From positions 85,018-149,017 of the forward strand of contig JAFSBT010000004.1 of NCBI GenBank assembly GCA_017437145.1: a stretch of 64,000 nt of DNA, given 5' to 3'. The translations under genes were made by a program, and so were the position numbers. Shown here piece after piece: positions 1-8,395 of this stretch. The notes below the pieces were generated by a model. The model worked only from the letters and a program-made list of their open reading frames with translations. It was not told the DNA's origin and did no database searches. The stretch comes from Clostridia bacterium. GTDB lineage: Bacteria; Bacillota; Clostridia; TANB77; CAG-508. The stretch's first letter is position 1. Each line of letters begins with the position of its first letter.

Positions 1-108
1 AGGAGTTACACCCCCTAATGCTATGTGCGTACTATCAGCTAATTGCATCATTTCTTTTATTGATACATCTGCAGTTTGGTTCTGTAATTGAATGTCCAAT
101 TCAGACAT
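1..108 (-). CDS. Hypothetical protein, N-terminal fragment cut by the window edge
   Basis: A reading frame beginning MSELDIQLQNQTADV starts 13 bases after the preceding gene's stop and runs off the left edge of the window, giving 36 residues. Codon use looks like that of the neighbours. There is no clear Shine-Dalgarno sequence, so translation may be coupled to the upstream metallopeptidase-like gene. The fragment is too short to assign a family. Confidence 0.45.
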   Translation of the reverse strand, partial: MSELDIQLQNQTADVSIKEMMQLADSTHIALGGVTP

Positions 109-121
109 ATCATCTGTAAGT

Positions 122-1711
122 CTACGTTCTTCTCCGAATTGGCTCTTCCTGTAGCATTCCATTAGCACCGACTGTATAATATTCCTCTAACTCTTTACCA
201 TCTATTATGTATTTCATTCTTATTAAATTATCAAAAATAGTAATTTTACTACTATATTTTTTACCATCTTTTTCCGCTTTTCTCACTAACTCCTTTAATT
301 GATAACACAATACATCTATTTGAGTTCCTGGTAAAATTTGTCTATCTCTTGTACTTTCTATAAAATCATTTTCAAATGGATTAAAATCTAGCGTTTCTCC
401 AAATATAGTTTTTTCCCCTTGAATATCAGCAAGAAAATCATCAGTTTTTCCACTAACTCCATAATAATTTCCTACTCTAAAATATTTTGAGTTTTTTAAA
501 TTTTCATCTAAATCTTCTAGCGATGAAACTCTATATGGCATACTTAATGTAAATAGTCGTTTTTTTGAAAATAATTCTTCCGAAATTCTTCCACTTGCAA
601 CACATAATTCATATGCTTTGTCCTGCCATCCCCAAGTATATTTTTGCATTAAATATAAATAATGCTCCAACTGTTCTTCTACAGTTAACTCTTCTAAACC
701 ACTTTTTGAAAAAAGAATATTATCAACAATTTCACCTGGCATATATGCTTCTTTATCTTCTCTAATTTGTCGAAGAAGTTCTAGCTTTCTACTAAAATCA
801 ATAGTATCATCATTAACTAATTCTCTAAGTACTTTTTTTGTTATATCTTCCTTTATAGAAGTTGGTATACATTTTTTCATTATATCAATCTTTTTTATCA
901 TGTCTGGTTCTCTATCTATAATTGTTTTTACTATTCCTAAAAAAGTCTTGTGTAATTCTTTTGTTATTTCCCTACGTAACATCAATCCATTTCTATCTAA
1001 TTCTTTATTTCTATTTAAAATTTCTAATTTATCGGATAATGCTAATATCTTTCTTATATCTTCATTTATTTTAGTTCCTAATTCTTTTCCATATTTTGAA
1101 ATAGCTAAATCTTTAAAAATATCATATGGATTTATTTGAAAATATTTTTCTATTTCTTCATCACAATATATTTTTATTAATTCATCTTGTCCTAGTATTA
1201 TACTTAATAGTCTACTAGTATCCTGCTCATTTTCATATCCACTTATTTTTTCCTTTTTCGCAATATTCATGGCCAATATATGTGTCATTCCTTCAGAAAC
1301 GCCTGTATTAAACTTTGATTCAAGAACATATGTCTCAGTTTTACTATCATATACGTAAACGCTTAATTGAAATCCAATTTTACAATATAGTTTATCACCA
1401 ACTATTTTTACATTTAATCCTATAACATGTGTGTTCTCATGATTAACCAACATTTTTTGACTATCTTCGTCCAATTTATTAAGTTTATCTAAATCTAAGT
1501 TTAAATTCCCCCACACTCTATCAGTATCTTCTACTCTAAAAAAATGGTATGACCCTTGTCCAAAGCTTTCTGGTTCAAACGTAACACCTAATATATTTTT
1601 ATTAAGTTTTTCCCTAATTCTGTCTGTAGTCATTGCCTGTCTAAACACGTTATTATCCTCAAGCTGTTCCATAAAATATTCAATTAGTTCCTCTTTGGTC
1701 ATTCTTTTCAT
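122..1711 (-). CDS. Putative zinc metallopeptidase-like protein (HExxH)
   Basis: 529 residues with no signal peptide or membrane segment. Around residue 92 it has NHENTHVIG, a match to the HExxH zinc-binding motif. About 45 residues later it has SEGMTHILA, which resembles the second (EGxT) motif of clostridial gluzincin-like proteins that read HExxH...EGITEYL. This suggests two His and one Glu as zinc ligands and Glu of HExxH as catalytic base; substrate unknown. The C-terminal half is charged and helical without a recognised domain. The start at 1711 has GAGG eight bases upstream. It is the second gene of a leftward transcription unit in the accessory island. It could instead be a catalytically dead structural relative; the family call is inference from motifs only. 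Confidence 0.5.
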   Translation of the reverse strand: MKRMTKEELIEYFMEQLEDNNVFRQAMTTDRIREKLNKNILGVTFEPESFGQGSYHFFRVEDTDRVWGNLNLDLDKLNKLDEDSQKMLVNHENTHVIGLNVKIVGDKLYCKIGFQLSVYVYDSKTETYVLESKFNTGVSEGMTHILAMNIAKKEKISGYENEQDTSRLLSIILGQDELIKIYCDEEIEKYFQINPYDIFKDLAISKYGKELGTKINEDIRKILALSDKLEILNRNKELDRNGLMLRREITKELHKTFLGIVKTIIDREPDMIKKIDIMKKCIPTSIKEDITKKVLRELVNDDTIDFSRKLELLRQIREDKEAYMPGEIVDNILFSKSGLEELTVEEQLEHYLYLMQKYTWGWQDKAYELCVASGRISEELFSKKRLFTLSMPYRVSSLEDLDENLKNSKYFRVGNYYGVSGKTDDFLADIQGEKTIFGETLDFNPFENDFIESTRDRQILPGTQIDVLCYQLKELVRKAEKDGKKYSSKITIFDNLIRMKYIIDGKELEEYYTVGANGMLQEEPIRRRT

Positions 1712-1855
1712 ATATTTAACCTCATATTTATTATCTAAAAGTATTATAACATATAAATTTTAAGTTTTATTATAATTTTTAACTATTATTTAAAATTTTG
1801 TGTGGATAAAATAACTAGACCCCAAGCAGTTTTATACATCTTTTCTCACTTTTCA

Positions 1856-1891
1856 AAAAAAGACTAGTTCATTTTGAACTAATCTTTAATT
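1856..1891 (-). terminator. Rho-independent terminator of the peptidase E gene
   Basis: The inverted repeat AAAGACTAGTTCA / TGAACTAATCTTT (one mismatch) is flanked by A and T runs. It overlaps the stop codon of the leftward peptidase E gene. Confidence 0.6.
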
Positions 1892-2482
1892 TGTATTTAT
1901 AATTTTATAATCATTTCTATCATTTACAATAACTGCTTGGTCATTACTAAGTTTTATAAATTTTAAATTACTATTTTCATTGATAATTTCATCTGCTAAT
2001 TTCGTATATTTTTCTTTACTATTATAATGAGGCAAAATATATGCATCAATTAAATTCATAGCATTATAATCTTTTAATAATGGTGCTTGTGTTTTATCAT
2101 CAAGTTTTTCAACATATTCGATAGAAGGACAAGCTATACAAGAACCCGCACTTGAACCAACATATATTTTGCTATTTGCAAATTCTATTAAATCTTCTAA
2201 CACTTTTTTCATCTTTAACTGTTGAAGTAAATAGAAACAATTCCCACCTGCAACAAATATGGCATCTACAGAATTAAATTTCTCTATAATGCTATCTTTA
2301 TCCTCATTTGTAATATCAATATCTATTATCTTGAAATTCATATTTGCTAAATCTTTTTTATCTTTTTCCATATACCATCTATCATCATCTAGTTCAGAAG
2401 CAGTAGCAATAAACCCAATTTTAGCACCCTGTTCTATATATTTTGTAATAATTTCTTTATTGCTTGATAACAATATTTTCAT
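1886..2482 (-). CDS. Peptidase E-like protein (S51 family, class I glutamine amidotransferase fold)
   Basis: About 198 residues. It has the S51 nucleophile elbow GSSAGSCIA (Ser within G-S-S-A-G) and the upstream FVAGGNCFYLL stretch typical of peptidase E and cyanophycinase relatives. S51 enzymes are cytoplasmic serine peptidases that release N-terminal Asp from dipeptides; this substrate is inferred from the family. An IDAYILPHYN segment supplies the likely His of the active site. The ATG at 2482 is preferred because it follows a GGGG Shine-Dalgarno-like run; an in-frame TTG lies three codons upstream. It stands alone with its own terminator. Length fits the family (about 200 to 230 residues). 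Confidence 0.75.
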   Translation of the reverse strand: MKILLSSNKEIITKYIEQGAKIGFIATASELDDDRWYMEKDKKDLANMNFKIIDIDITNEDKDSIIEKFNSVDAIFVAGGNCFYLLQQLKMKKVLEDLIEFANSKIYVGSSAGSCIACPSIEYVEKLDDKTQAPLLKDYNAMNLIDAYILPHYNSKEKYTKLADEIINENSNLKFIKLSNDQAVIVNDRNDYKIINTN

Positions 2483-2690
2483 ATACCCCAACTCACTTTC
2501 AAATTGCTAGTTATTTTTTTACATTATATCATACTTTTTATTATAAGACACATTCTTTTAATTCTAGGTATAAAAATAACCTAATTTTAAAAAAATAATA
2601 TGAAATAAATTTTAGTATTGTATTTCATATTATTTATTATATTGGTCGAATTTCGTATTATACTTTTATATTTTTAATCTATTATTTCTT

Positions 2691-2719
2691 GTGTCAAAAT
2701 GCCCCGTCCCTATTGACAC
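2691..2719. repeat. TGTCAA...TTGACA inverted-repeat element, left copy
   Basis: GTGTCAAAATGCCCCG followed by TCCCTATTGACAC: the ends are inverted repeats (GTGTCAA/TTGACAC) around a GC-rich centre. A near-identical copy in the same orientation is at 4743-4770 and a degenerate copy at 2731-2760. The two good copies bracket the genes at 2776-4618. Confidence 0.7.
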
Positions 2720-2730
2720 TAACTATATTA

Positions 2731-2760
2731 TGTGTCAAAATTTTCAGTCCCATTTAACAC
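2731..2760. repeat. Degenerate copy of the TGTCAA...TTGACA element
   Basis: TGTGTCAAAATTTTCAGTCC followed by CATTTAACAC. It shares the TGTGTCAAAA end and the GTCCC core of the neighbouring copy but has diverged in the middle. It lies just outside the stop codon of the gene at 2776. Confidence 0.5.
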
Positions 2761-2775
2761 ATTTGACATTTTCTA

Positions 2776-3762
2776 CTATACTAAATCCAATTCTTCTATA
2801 TCTAATTTACCATTTTTAATATCATTAACATATTCTTCAAATGTATTTCTAACTACTTTAACATTCTTATCAACTAAATCTTTTGTCCATATTTCTTCAT
2901 TTCGGATATATGGTTGTATGCCACAAAATATACTGTGATCTGCAAATACAATTCTAGGATTATCTAGAGATGAATTTAAATCCATACATATTACATCTCC
3001 ACCACTAGTACCATTTATAACAATATATCCAAATTTAGATATAATTGCACCTGGTGCCATCGTGGAACTTTCGTAAGCCATTTCTTTAAAATTAGTAATA
3101 ATATTTTTGTTTAATAATTCATCATATTCTTTTTCAAATATATTTTTTACATAACCATTTAGTTGAACATCTAATTTTTTTTGCATAAATATTTTTGACC
3201 ATAATACATTATTATTTTTTATAAAATCAAGAGTCTCATTAAATGATTTAATATCAATTGATTTATAATCTATTATTTTTCTATATTTTTCATTACTATA
3301 AATTATTTCTAAATCGCCATCTACAAAACCACAGCATACAGCATGAGACTGTTCTAATTTTTCTTTATATTTTCCAACATACATATATTTTCTAACTAAT
3401 TTTATGACATCACATTCTACATCTTTATATTTACCTTTTGAATATTCATTATCTAACACATATGTATTATTCCTTGATGAAAACATTTCGTCACAAGCCC
3501 AATTATCATTATCCTTATCGTAACTAGATGAGCCAATTAATTCTAATCTATATTTTTCATCGCTGTCTTCATAAATATTGAAATTAAATGCTATTACATC
3601 ATTACTTATTTCTTCTTTTAAAACATTATCTAGCCAATCATTAAATAAGTTTTTTTCGTTTAAACTAACATTTTCACTTTTTTTCTTCTCTTGTATTTTA
3701 GACTGAATAAATTTTTTCGTAATAAAGACTGGAAGTCTTGTTAAAATATCAAATATTCCCAT
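2776..3762 (-). CDS. Unknown protein, possibly a two-domain (poly)immunity-type protein
   Basis: About 328 residues, cytoplasmic in appearance. The C-terminal third reads FGYIVINGTSGGDVICMDL then RIVFADHSIFCG, the Gly/Asp-rich strand pattern seen in SMI1/KNR4 (SUKH) proteins, which often act as immunity proteins against polymorphic toxins. The N-terminal half (VCCGFVDGDLEIIY and flanking strands) does not match a family I recognise. The ATG at 3762 follows AAAGGAG at good spacing; the frame is open to 3783 but without a better start. A small membrane protein gene lies just upstream, and the pair sits in the repeat-bounded cassette 2720-4743. No toxin gene is visible nearby. The immunity role is inference from fold-like motifs only. 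Confidence 0.4.
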   Translation of the reverse strand: MGIFDILTRLPVFITKKFIQSKIQEKKKSENVSLNEKNLFNDWLDNVLKEEISNDVIAFNFNIYEDSDEKYRLELIGSSSYDKDNDNWACDEMFSSRNNTYVLDNEYSKGKYKDVECDVIKLVRKYMYVGKYKEKLEQSHAVCCGFVDGDLEIIYSNEKYRKIIDYKSIDIKSFNETLDFIKNNNVLWSKIFMQKKLDVQLNGYVKNIFEKEYDELLNKNIITNFKEMAYESSTMAPGAIISKFGYIVINGTSGGDVICMDLNSSLDNPRIVFADHSIFCGIQPYIRNEEIWTKDLVDKNVKVVRNTFEEYVNDIKNGKLDIEELDLV

Positions 3763-3779
3763 AACATACTCCTTTGAAA

Positions 3780-4106
3780 TCAATTATTGCTACTAAGACT
3801 GATGCAATTTTGTACACTTTCACCTTTCTTTTTTAGTCTAATTATTGCTATTATTGCTGAAATTAATTGTAAAACTTCTTGTACAGCTCCTACATATGCC
3901 ATTACAATAATATCATAAATAGCCCATCCCAATCCTGCAATACCTACTGTTCCTTTTAAGATTTTCACATTATTTTGCCATAATCCATATGTATGAATAA
4001 CTGTCACAATTAATGGAATTATACTATAAATATCTTGCCAACTAAATATACTAGATATTATTGTTAATACCGTAAAAATAATAAATACTCTTAATGATGG
4101 TTTCAT
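3780..4106 (-). CDS. Small membrane protein of unknown function
   Basis: 108 residues with about four hydrophobic stretches (residues 8-22, 28-43, 52-68 and 74-90) and a short Lys/Ser/Asn-rich tail. It resembles small integral membrane proteins of unknown role. The stop lies 17 bases before the start of the SUKH-like gene, so the two are probably cotranscribed. The Shine-Dalgarno sequence is weak. Confidence 0.5.
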   Translation of the reverse strand: MKPSLRVFIIFTVLTIISSIFSWQDIYSIIPLIVTVIHTYGLWQNNVKILKGTVGIAGLGWAIYDIIVMAYVGAVQEVLQLISAIIAIIRLKKKGESVQNCISLSSNN

Positions 4107-4156
4107 ATTTTTCTTTTCATAATAATAAAAAACAAAACTTCTTACTTTTCTACCTC

Positions 4157-4618
4157 CTAAAATATATTTAAATCTTTTTTCATTATTAGTTTATCATATT
4201 CAAATCTTTGTCCTGTATATATTTTTATGGCCTCCGGATTATTGCTTGAAAGTTTAATTTTACTAATATTATTTTTCTTAGCATATTCTATACACTCTTT
4301 TATAAGATTAGTTTGTATTCCTTTTCTTCTATATTCTTTCAAAGTAAATACATTGCATATGTATCCTTCATTTCCACTTTTTACGCATTGAGGCATATAG
4401 TTTATAATCTGTAGTCCACAAGTTGCAATTATTTTATTATCTTTAATTTCTATAAAAAAGATTATATCTTTGTTCAAATGTTCTTCTAAATATTTCTTAG
4501 TTATCATATAAAATTCATCATCTTTATCCGGATATAATTCTTTCCAATCTTCTTTTTGTTGTATTACTCTCAATTTTGATAATTCTTCTATATTTTCATT
4601 TTTAGCTATAGTAATCAT
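4157..4618 (-). CDS. GNAT family N-acetyltransferase
   Basis: 153 residues with the GNAT layout: an N-terminal strand-helix, FFIEIKDNKIIATCGLQI (beta 2-3), then YICNVFTLKEYRRKGIQTNL, which holds the acetyl-CoA pyrophosphate loop R-R-K-G-I-Q-T. The end has NPEAIKIYTGQRF, typical of small-molecule acetyltransferases. Substrate cannot be told. The start has GGAG in front (TTAAGGAGAAAA). It is the promoter-proximal gene of the leftward group that includes the membrane and SUKH-like genes. Confidence 0.75.
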   Translation of the reverse strand: MITIAKNENIEELSKLRVIQQKEDWKELYPDKDDEFYMITKKYLEEHLNKDIIFFIEIKDNKIIATCGLQIINYMPQCVKSGNEGYICNVFTLKEYRRKGIQTNLIKECIEYAKKNNISKIKLSSNNPEAIKIYTGQRFEYDKLIMKKDLNIF

Positions 4619-4742
4619 TTTTCTCCTTAAAAATTAAATTTTTTTATATGTTGCTGTTAAATTTTTTATTTCCATTATACCACAAATATTTTAAAATAAA
4701 TATCTTTCATAAACTTTCACTATTTTTAAGATAAAAAAAATA

Positions 4743-4770
4743 ATGTCAAAATGCCCCGCCCTATTGACAC
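4743..4770. repeat. TGTCAA...TTGACA inverted-repeat element, right copy
   Basis: TGTCAAAATGCCCCGC followed by CCTATTGACAC, nearly identical to 2691-2719 and in the same orientation. The next gene begins immediately after it, suggesting that insertion of the element or cassette replaced that gene's 5' end. Confidence 0.7.
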
Positions 4771-4780
4771 TTTAGGTTTA

Positions 4781-5386
4781 ATGAATGATTTTCCTGTAAA
4801 TAAATACTTTTGTTTAGATAAAAAAATAGTATTAAAAGATTATAACTATATTGGAAATTCAGATTGTACAACTATATTAGGTCGTGAAGACTATTTTAAA
4901 ATATTCTTCCCTAAGTGTACTGATAAAGAACTAAATGAACTTATAGAAAAATCAATTAAATTAGCAGAAACATCTGCTATGCAAAAACATATAAAATCTG
5001 ATTTAAATAAACTTTTAATTGGTTCAAATTGGTACTGCGAACCTTTAGATATGTTTATTCAATATGTTAAATATATGTATAATTTATTAAATGCAATAAT
5101 AAATAAAGAAGATACAGTAGAAACAAAATATAATGCTTTTGAAGTTAATCATATAAATATGTTCTTAACTCAAAAAGAAATTGTAAACATAGAAATTCCT
5201 ATTACATCTTTAAAACAATTTATAGATTTTTATTTTGCTAGAACTGTATCAAGAGATGTTAATTTATTAAAGATTTGTAAGTTCTGTAATAAGGCTTTTA
5301 TTGCTAATAATCCTAAAGCAGAATATGATACACCTCAATGTAAAAATAAAGCTAATGTATATAAAAGTAGAGCAAAAAATAAATAG
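4781..5386 (+). CDS. DUF6076-like protein with C-terminal zinc finger, possibly 5'-truncated
   Basis: About 201 residues from the ATG at 4781, which has a weak AGG five bases upstream. The C terminus carries CKFCNKAFIANNP then PQCKNKANVYKSRAK, a CxxC...C motif with a basic tail like the zinc fingers of CGNR and DUF6076 proteins, so nucleic-acid binding is plausible. The rest is helical with no known motif. The open frame extends upstream into the repeat at 4743-4770, so its first residues would be repeat-encoded. The original 5' end and promoter may be lost. It converges on the KAP gene and shares a bidirectional terminator with it. Confidence 0.5.
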   Translation: MNDFPVNKYFCLDKKIVLKDYNYIGNSDCTTILGREDYFKIFFPKCTDKELNELIEKSIKLAETSAMQKHIKSDLNKLLIGSNWYCEPLDMFIQYVKYMYNLLNAIINKEDTVETKYNAFEVNHINMFLTQKEIVNIEIPITSLKQFIDFYFARTVSRDVNLLKICKFCNKAFIANNPKAEYDTPQCKNKANVYKSRAKNK

Positions 5387-5412
5387 TAGCAGTTAATTGC
5401 TACTATTTATTT
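5383..5412. terminator. Bidirectional terminator between convergent genes
   Basis: The perfect hairpin TAGTAGCA-gttaat-TGCTACTA is flanked by A-rich and T-rich tracts and covers the stop codons of both convergent genes. Confidence 0.75.
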
Positions 5413-7186
5413 CTTCATATATCTGATAAATTTTCTTAAACTTCTCAGATTCTTTACTATTTTTTTCTATTTCTTGTTTAAACCCTATACCATATTTTTC
5501 CCTCAATTTATCAAAAAACAAATTAATTAATTCTTTGTCCCTTTTTAAAATTTTTTCAAGATCATATTTTTCTAATGTACTAACTAGAATAAATATGCTA
5601 GAGAAATCTATCTTGTCATTATTTAATAACATAATTGCATTATTTCTAAAATTTTCATTATATGTTAACAAACAAAGCATATCATCAATATCCAATATTT
5701 CAATATCCAAATCAGAATTAGTACAATTTTTAATTGAAATATACTTTCTTTTATATTCTGAAATAAATTTTTGATGCAATTCGTTTAATTCATAATGACT
5801 CTCTTCTAAATTTCGCCATATTTTTGATAATTTAGTATTGCTACACCACATCGCATCTATATCAGATAAGCAACCATATTGAGCCTCTCTTCTATTTTTG
5901 CTTCTCTTAGCAAAAAACAATCCAATACTTTCATATTCTTTTATTTCTTCAACATATCTATCCAAATTAATAAATAAATTCGTATAATATATACTAATTT
6001 TTTCATTTATTTCATCATTAAAAATATAATCTATTTCAAATAGAAATACCATAAAATTAATATAGTTGTATAATATTTTATACAAAATTCTTATATTATT
6101 ATTTCCAGATAATCTCCATATGATTTCTGAAGGTTGTTTTATCTCTTCAAGTATATTAGCAAATTCTTTTTTATATTGTTCTGATATTATTTCTTTTTCT
6201 ATGATTTCATTCCATATATCCTTAAATATCTTTTCTTTTGGAATTATTGTATACTTTTTGCAACCTAATTTAGAAATAAAAGTATCATATACATAGTTTG
6301 GTACCATTTCGCTTTCATTTCCTATAATTATAACTTTCATTTTATACTTTTCAATTAATTCATCTATTATTCCTACAACAATATCATATTTACCAATAGC
6401 ATTTTCATAATTAGTCTTGGTAGTTCCTAATTGTCTACCATATCGTACCCATTCTATACGTTCAAAATTATCAAAAATGAAAATAGAATTCTTTTTTATG
6501 TTATTAATATCATACCTTTTTTCTAATATTTTTTTCAAAAACAATCCTATTATTGAAATTTCACCTATTAAATAAATAATATAACTAAAAAAACTATTCT
6601 CCTCATTTTCGCAAGACTGTTTTATTCTATCCATTAATAATTCTTTAGTAGTAATACCAAAACATGAAATTTTATATATTTTTTGTTTTGAATATCTATA
6701 ATACAAATTTATAAACTTATTTACAATGTATGTTTTTCCAGCTCCCCATGCCCCTGATATAAAGATCGGTAAATTGTTTTCTTTGTCACTAAAATAATTA
6801 TACATATTCTTATATAACTCTTTTATGTTTCTATCAATACTATTTGATAACATCATTTTATCATATTCTCTTTTTTCTTTATTTCTACAACATTTTATAT
6901 ATATCTTTTTTATTATTAAATATATAAAGCTCAAACAACTATATATTAATGCAATTTGTAGTATACTTCTAGAAATACATTTAACAAACATTATTATTTT
7001 ATTTAAATATATTTCGTTAAACCCCATAAATACTAAAAGACTTTTTATTTGATTTTTAAATTGTCTTATCAAAATAATTACTATGCATGATATAAATATG
7101 ATTTTACTTACAAACATAATAATACCTTGAAATTTCTCTTTTAAATTCATACTAAATGTTTTAATATGTTCAAATATTTTTTTCAT
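5393..7186 (-). CDS. Membrane-anchored KAP-type P-loop NTPase
   Basis: About 597 residues. Two hydrophobic segments near the N terminus (about residues 20-40 and 60-90) are followed by a short basic linker. Then comes Walker A GAWGAGKT in the context FISGAWGAGKTYIVNKF, and Walker B IFIFDNFERIEW, the arrangement of KAP NTPases, in which membrane helices sit next to the P-loop. The remainder is helical and Lys/Glu-rich. KAP NTPases are often found in phage-defence and mobile islands, but the biochemical role of this one is unknown. The ATG at 7186 follows GGAG at good spacing; six codons upstream the frame is also open. It is a single-gene unit placed next to the Gabija-like pair, so a defence role is inferred from context. 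Confidence 0.65.
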   Translation of the reverse strand: MKKIFEHIKTFSMNLKEKFQGIIMFVSKIIFISCIVIILIRQFKNQIKSLLVFMGFNEIYLNKIIMFVKCISRSILQIALIYSCLSFIYLIIKKIYIKCCRNKEKREYDKMMLSNSIDRNIKELYKNMYNYFSDKENNLPIFISGAWGAGKTYIVNKFINLYYRYSKQKIYKISCFGITTKELLMDRIKQSCENEENSFFSYIIYLIGEISIIGLFLKKILEKRYDINNIKKNSIFIFDNFERIEWVRYGRQLGTTKTNYENAIGKYDIVVGIIDELIEKYKMKVIIIGNESEMVPNYVYDTFISKLGCKKYTIIPKEKIFKDIWNEIIEKEIISEQYKKEFANILEEIKQPSEIIWRLSGNNNIRILYKILYNYINFMVFLFEIDYIFNDEINEKISIYYTNLFINLDRYVEEIKEYESIGLFFAKRSKNRREAQYGCLSDIDAMWCSNTKLSKIWRNLEESHYELNELHQKFISEYKRKYISIKNCTNSDLDIEILDIDDMLCLLTYNENFRNNAIMLLNNDKIDFSSIFILVSTLEKYDLEKILKRDKELINLFFDKLREKYGIGFKQEIEKNSKESEKFKKIYQIYEEINSSN

Positions 7187-7203
7187 TTTTATTTCTCCAA
7201 TCA

Positions 7204-7236
7204 AAAAAGATAGGCACTACTTCCCTATCTTTTCTT
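7204..7236 (-). terminator. Terminator downstream of the Gabija-like pair
   Basis: AAAAGATAGG / CCCTATCTTTT stem with an 8-base loop and T-rich flank, 44 bases beyond the helicase stop codon on the minus strand. Confidence 0.65.
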
Positions 7237-7279
7237 TCGTTTTTTTCGCATTATATCACATAAAAATTAAATATTCAAT

Positions 7280-8395
7280 TTATTTACCATCTTCTATACC
7301 ATTTTTTAAACCAAATGCATTTGTTTCATCATCAATTACAAAAGTCAAACTGTTTATTGGTCTAGTCATACCTACATACATCTTGTTTTTAGTTCCTAAT
7401 GCTAATTTAGCCTTACCTTCTACTATGTATTTTTTAAATTCCTCTGTTGGATATAACAATACTCTTGAATATGTAGCACCTTTTGACTTTCCGAAAGTAA
7501 TTTTAAAAGATAATTTACTAGCACTAACACTTGAATCATTAATCAATTGTACTGGTTTATATTTTTTTATGTACTCATCTATTTGGCTCTTTTTAATTAC
7601 AAAAACCCCCTGATGACAATCTTTTTTTATTTCAGTACATTCCATTGGCTGATATTCATTATAGAATTTATTTACAAAAGAAATTATATCCTTGTGACAT
7701 CTATAGCATTTATTTAACTCTGTATTATCTATTTTACATTCAATAGATTTGCATTCATTCTCAATAAACTCTTTTATATTTCCATATGAATATTTTTTAA
7801 ATTTTCTCTCAAAATGTGTCTTATATATTGTCTGTCTAGGATCTCCAACTAAAATAACATTACTATTCGTATTCATTATTCTTTTTATAAACTCTAAATC
7901 ATATCCTGCCATATCTTGAACTTCGTCAATAAAAATATATTTAAAAACAGATGATAACCTATTAATTACCTTTCCTTTTGTTTCATCATCTAGTCTAATA
8001 GCTAATTTAGCTAATTTATCTGTATATATTCTACAATCAGGATCAAAATAATGCTTAAAAAAATTTACTTTTTCTTTCCAGCATATTGGTATACCATCTT
8101 TATTTCTGTACCTTACTGCAGATATTCCTTCTTCCATTTTTATTCCTCTTATTTTACCAATTTTCAAGGCTCTTTTGTAAGGTTTTATTGCATGTTGAAG
8201 TAACATAGAAAACCATGTTTGAATTCTTATGTGTTTTGGAACATATCCTACTTGTTCTATAATTTTACGCTCAATTTCATCTTTACAATTTATAGTAAAA
8301 GTTGTTATTAAAACTCTATCTTCTGTTGTTAAAGCATTGTTAATTAAATATCTAGTTTTACCTGTTCCTGCCCCAGCTATTATTAATTTATTCAT
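7280..8395 (-). CDS. UvrD-like helicase, GajB-type partner of the OLD nuclease
   Basis: About 371 residues of superfamily 1 helicase type. Walker A is IIAGAGTGKTRYL at the extreme N terminus, followed by motif Ia-like VLITTFTINCKDEI, Walker B YIFIDEVQDM, motif III VILVGDPRQTIY and, near the C terminus, motif VI-like MYVGMTRPINSLTFV. In Gabija systems a UvrD-like GajB acts with the GajA nuclease against phage. This protein is shorter than the roughly 490-residue reference GajB. Start is ATG at 8395 or 8398 after GGAG. It overlaps the end of the upstream nuclease gene by 8 bases, which implies translational coupling. Assignment rests on motifs and pairing. Confidence 0.75.
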   Translation of the reverse strand: MNKLIIAGAGTGKTRYLINNALTTEDRVLITTFTINCKDEIERKIIEQVGYVPKHIRIQTWFSMLLQHAIKPYKRALKIGKIRGIKMEEGISAVRYRNKDGIPICWKEKVNFFKHYFDPDCRIYTDKLAKLAIRLDDETKGKVINRLSSVFKYIFIDEVQDMAGYDLEFIKRIMNTNSNVILVGDPRQTIYKTHFERKFKKYSYGNIKEFIENECKSIECKIDNTELNKCYRCHKDIISFVNKFYNEYQPMECTEIKKDCHQGVFVIKKSQIDEYIKKYKPVQLINDSSVSASKLSFKITFGKSKGATYSRVLLYPTEEFKKYIVEGKAKLALGTKNKMYVGMTRPINSLTFVIDDETNAFGLKNGIEDGK

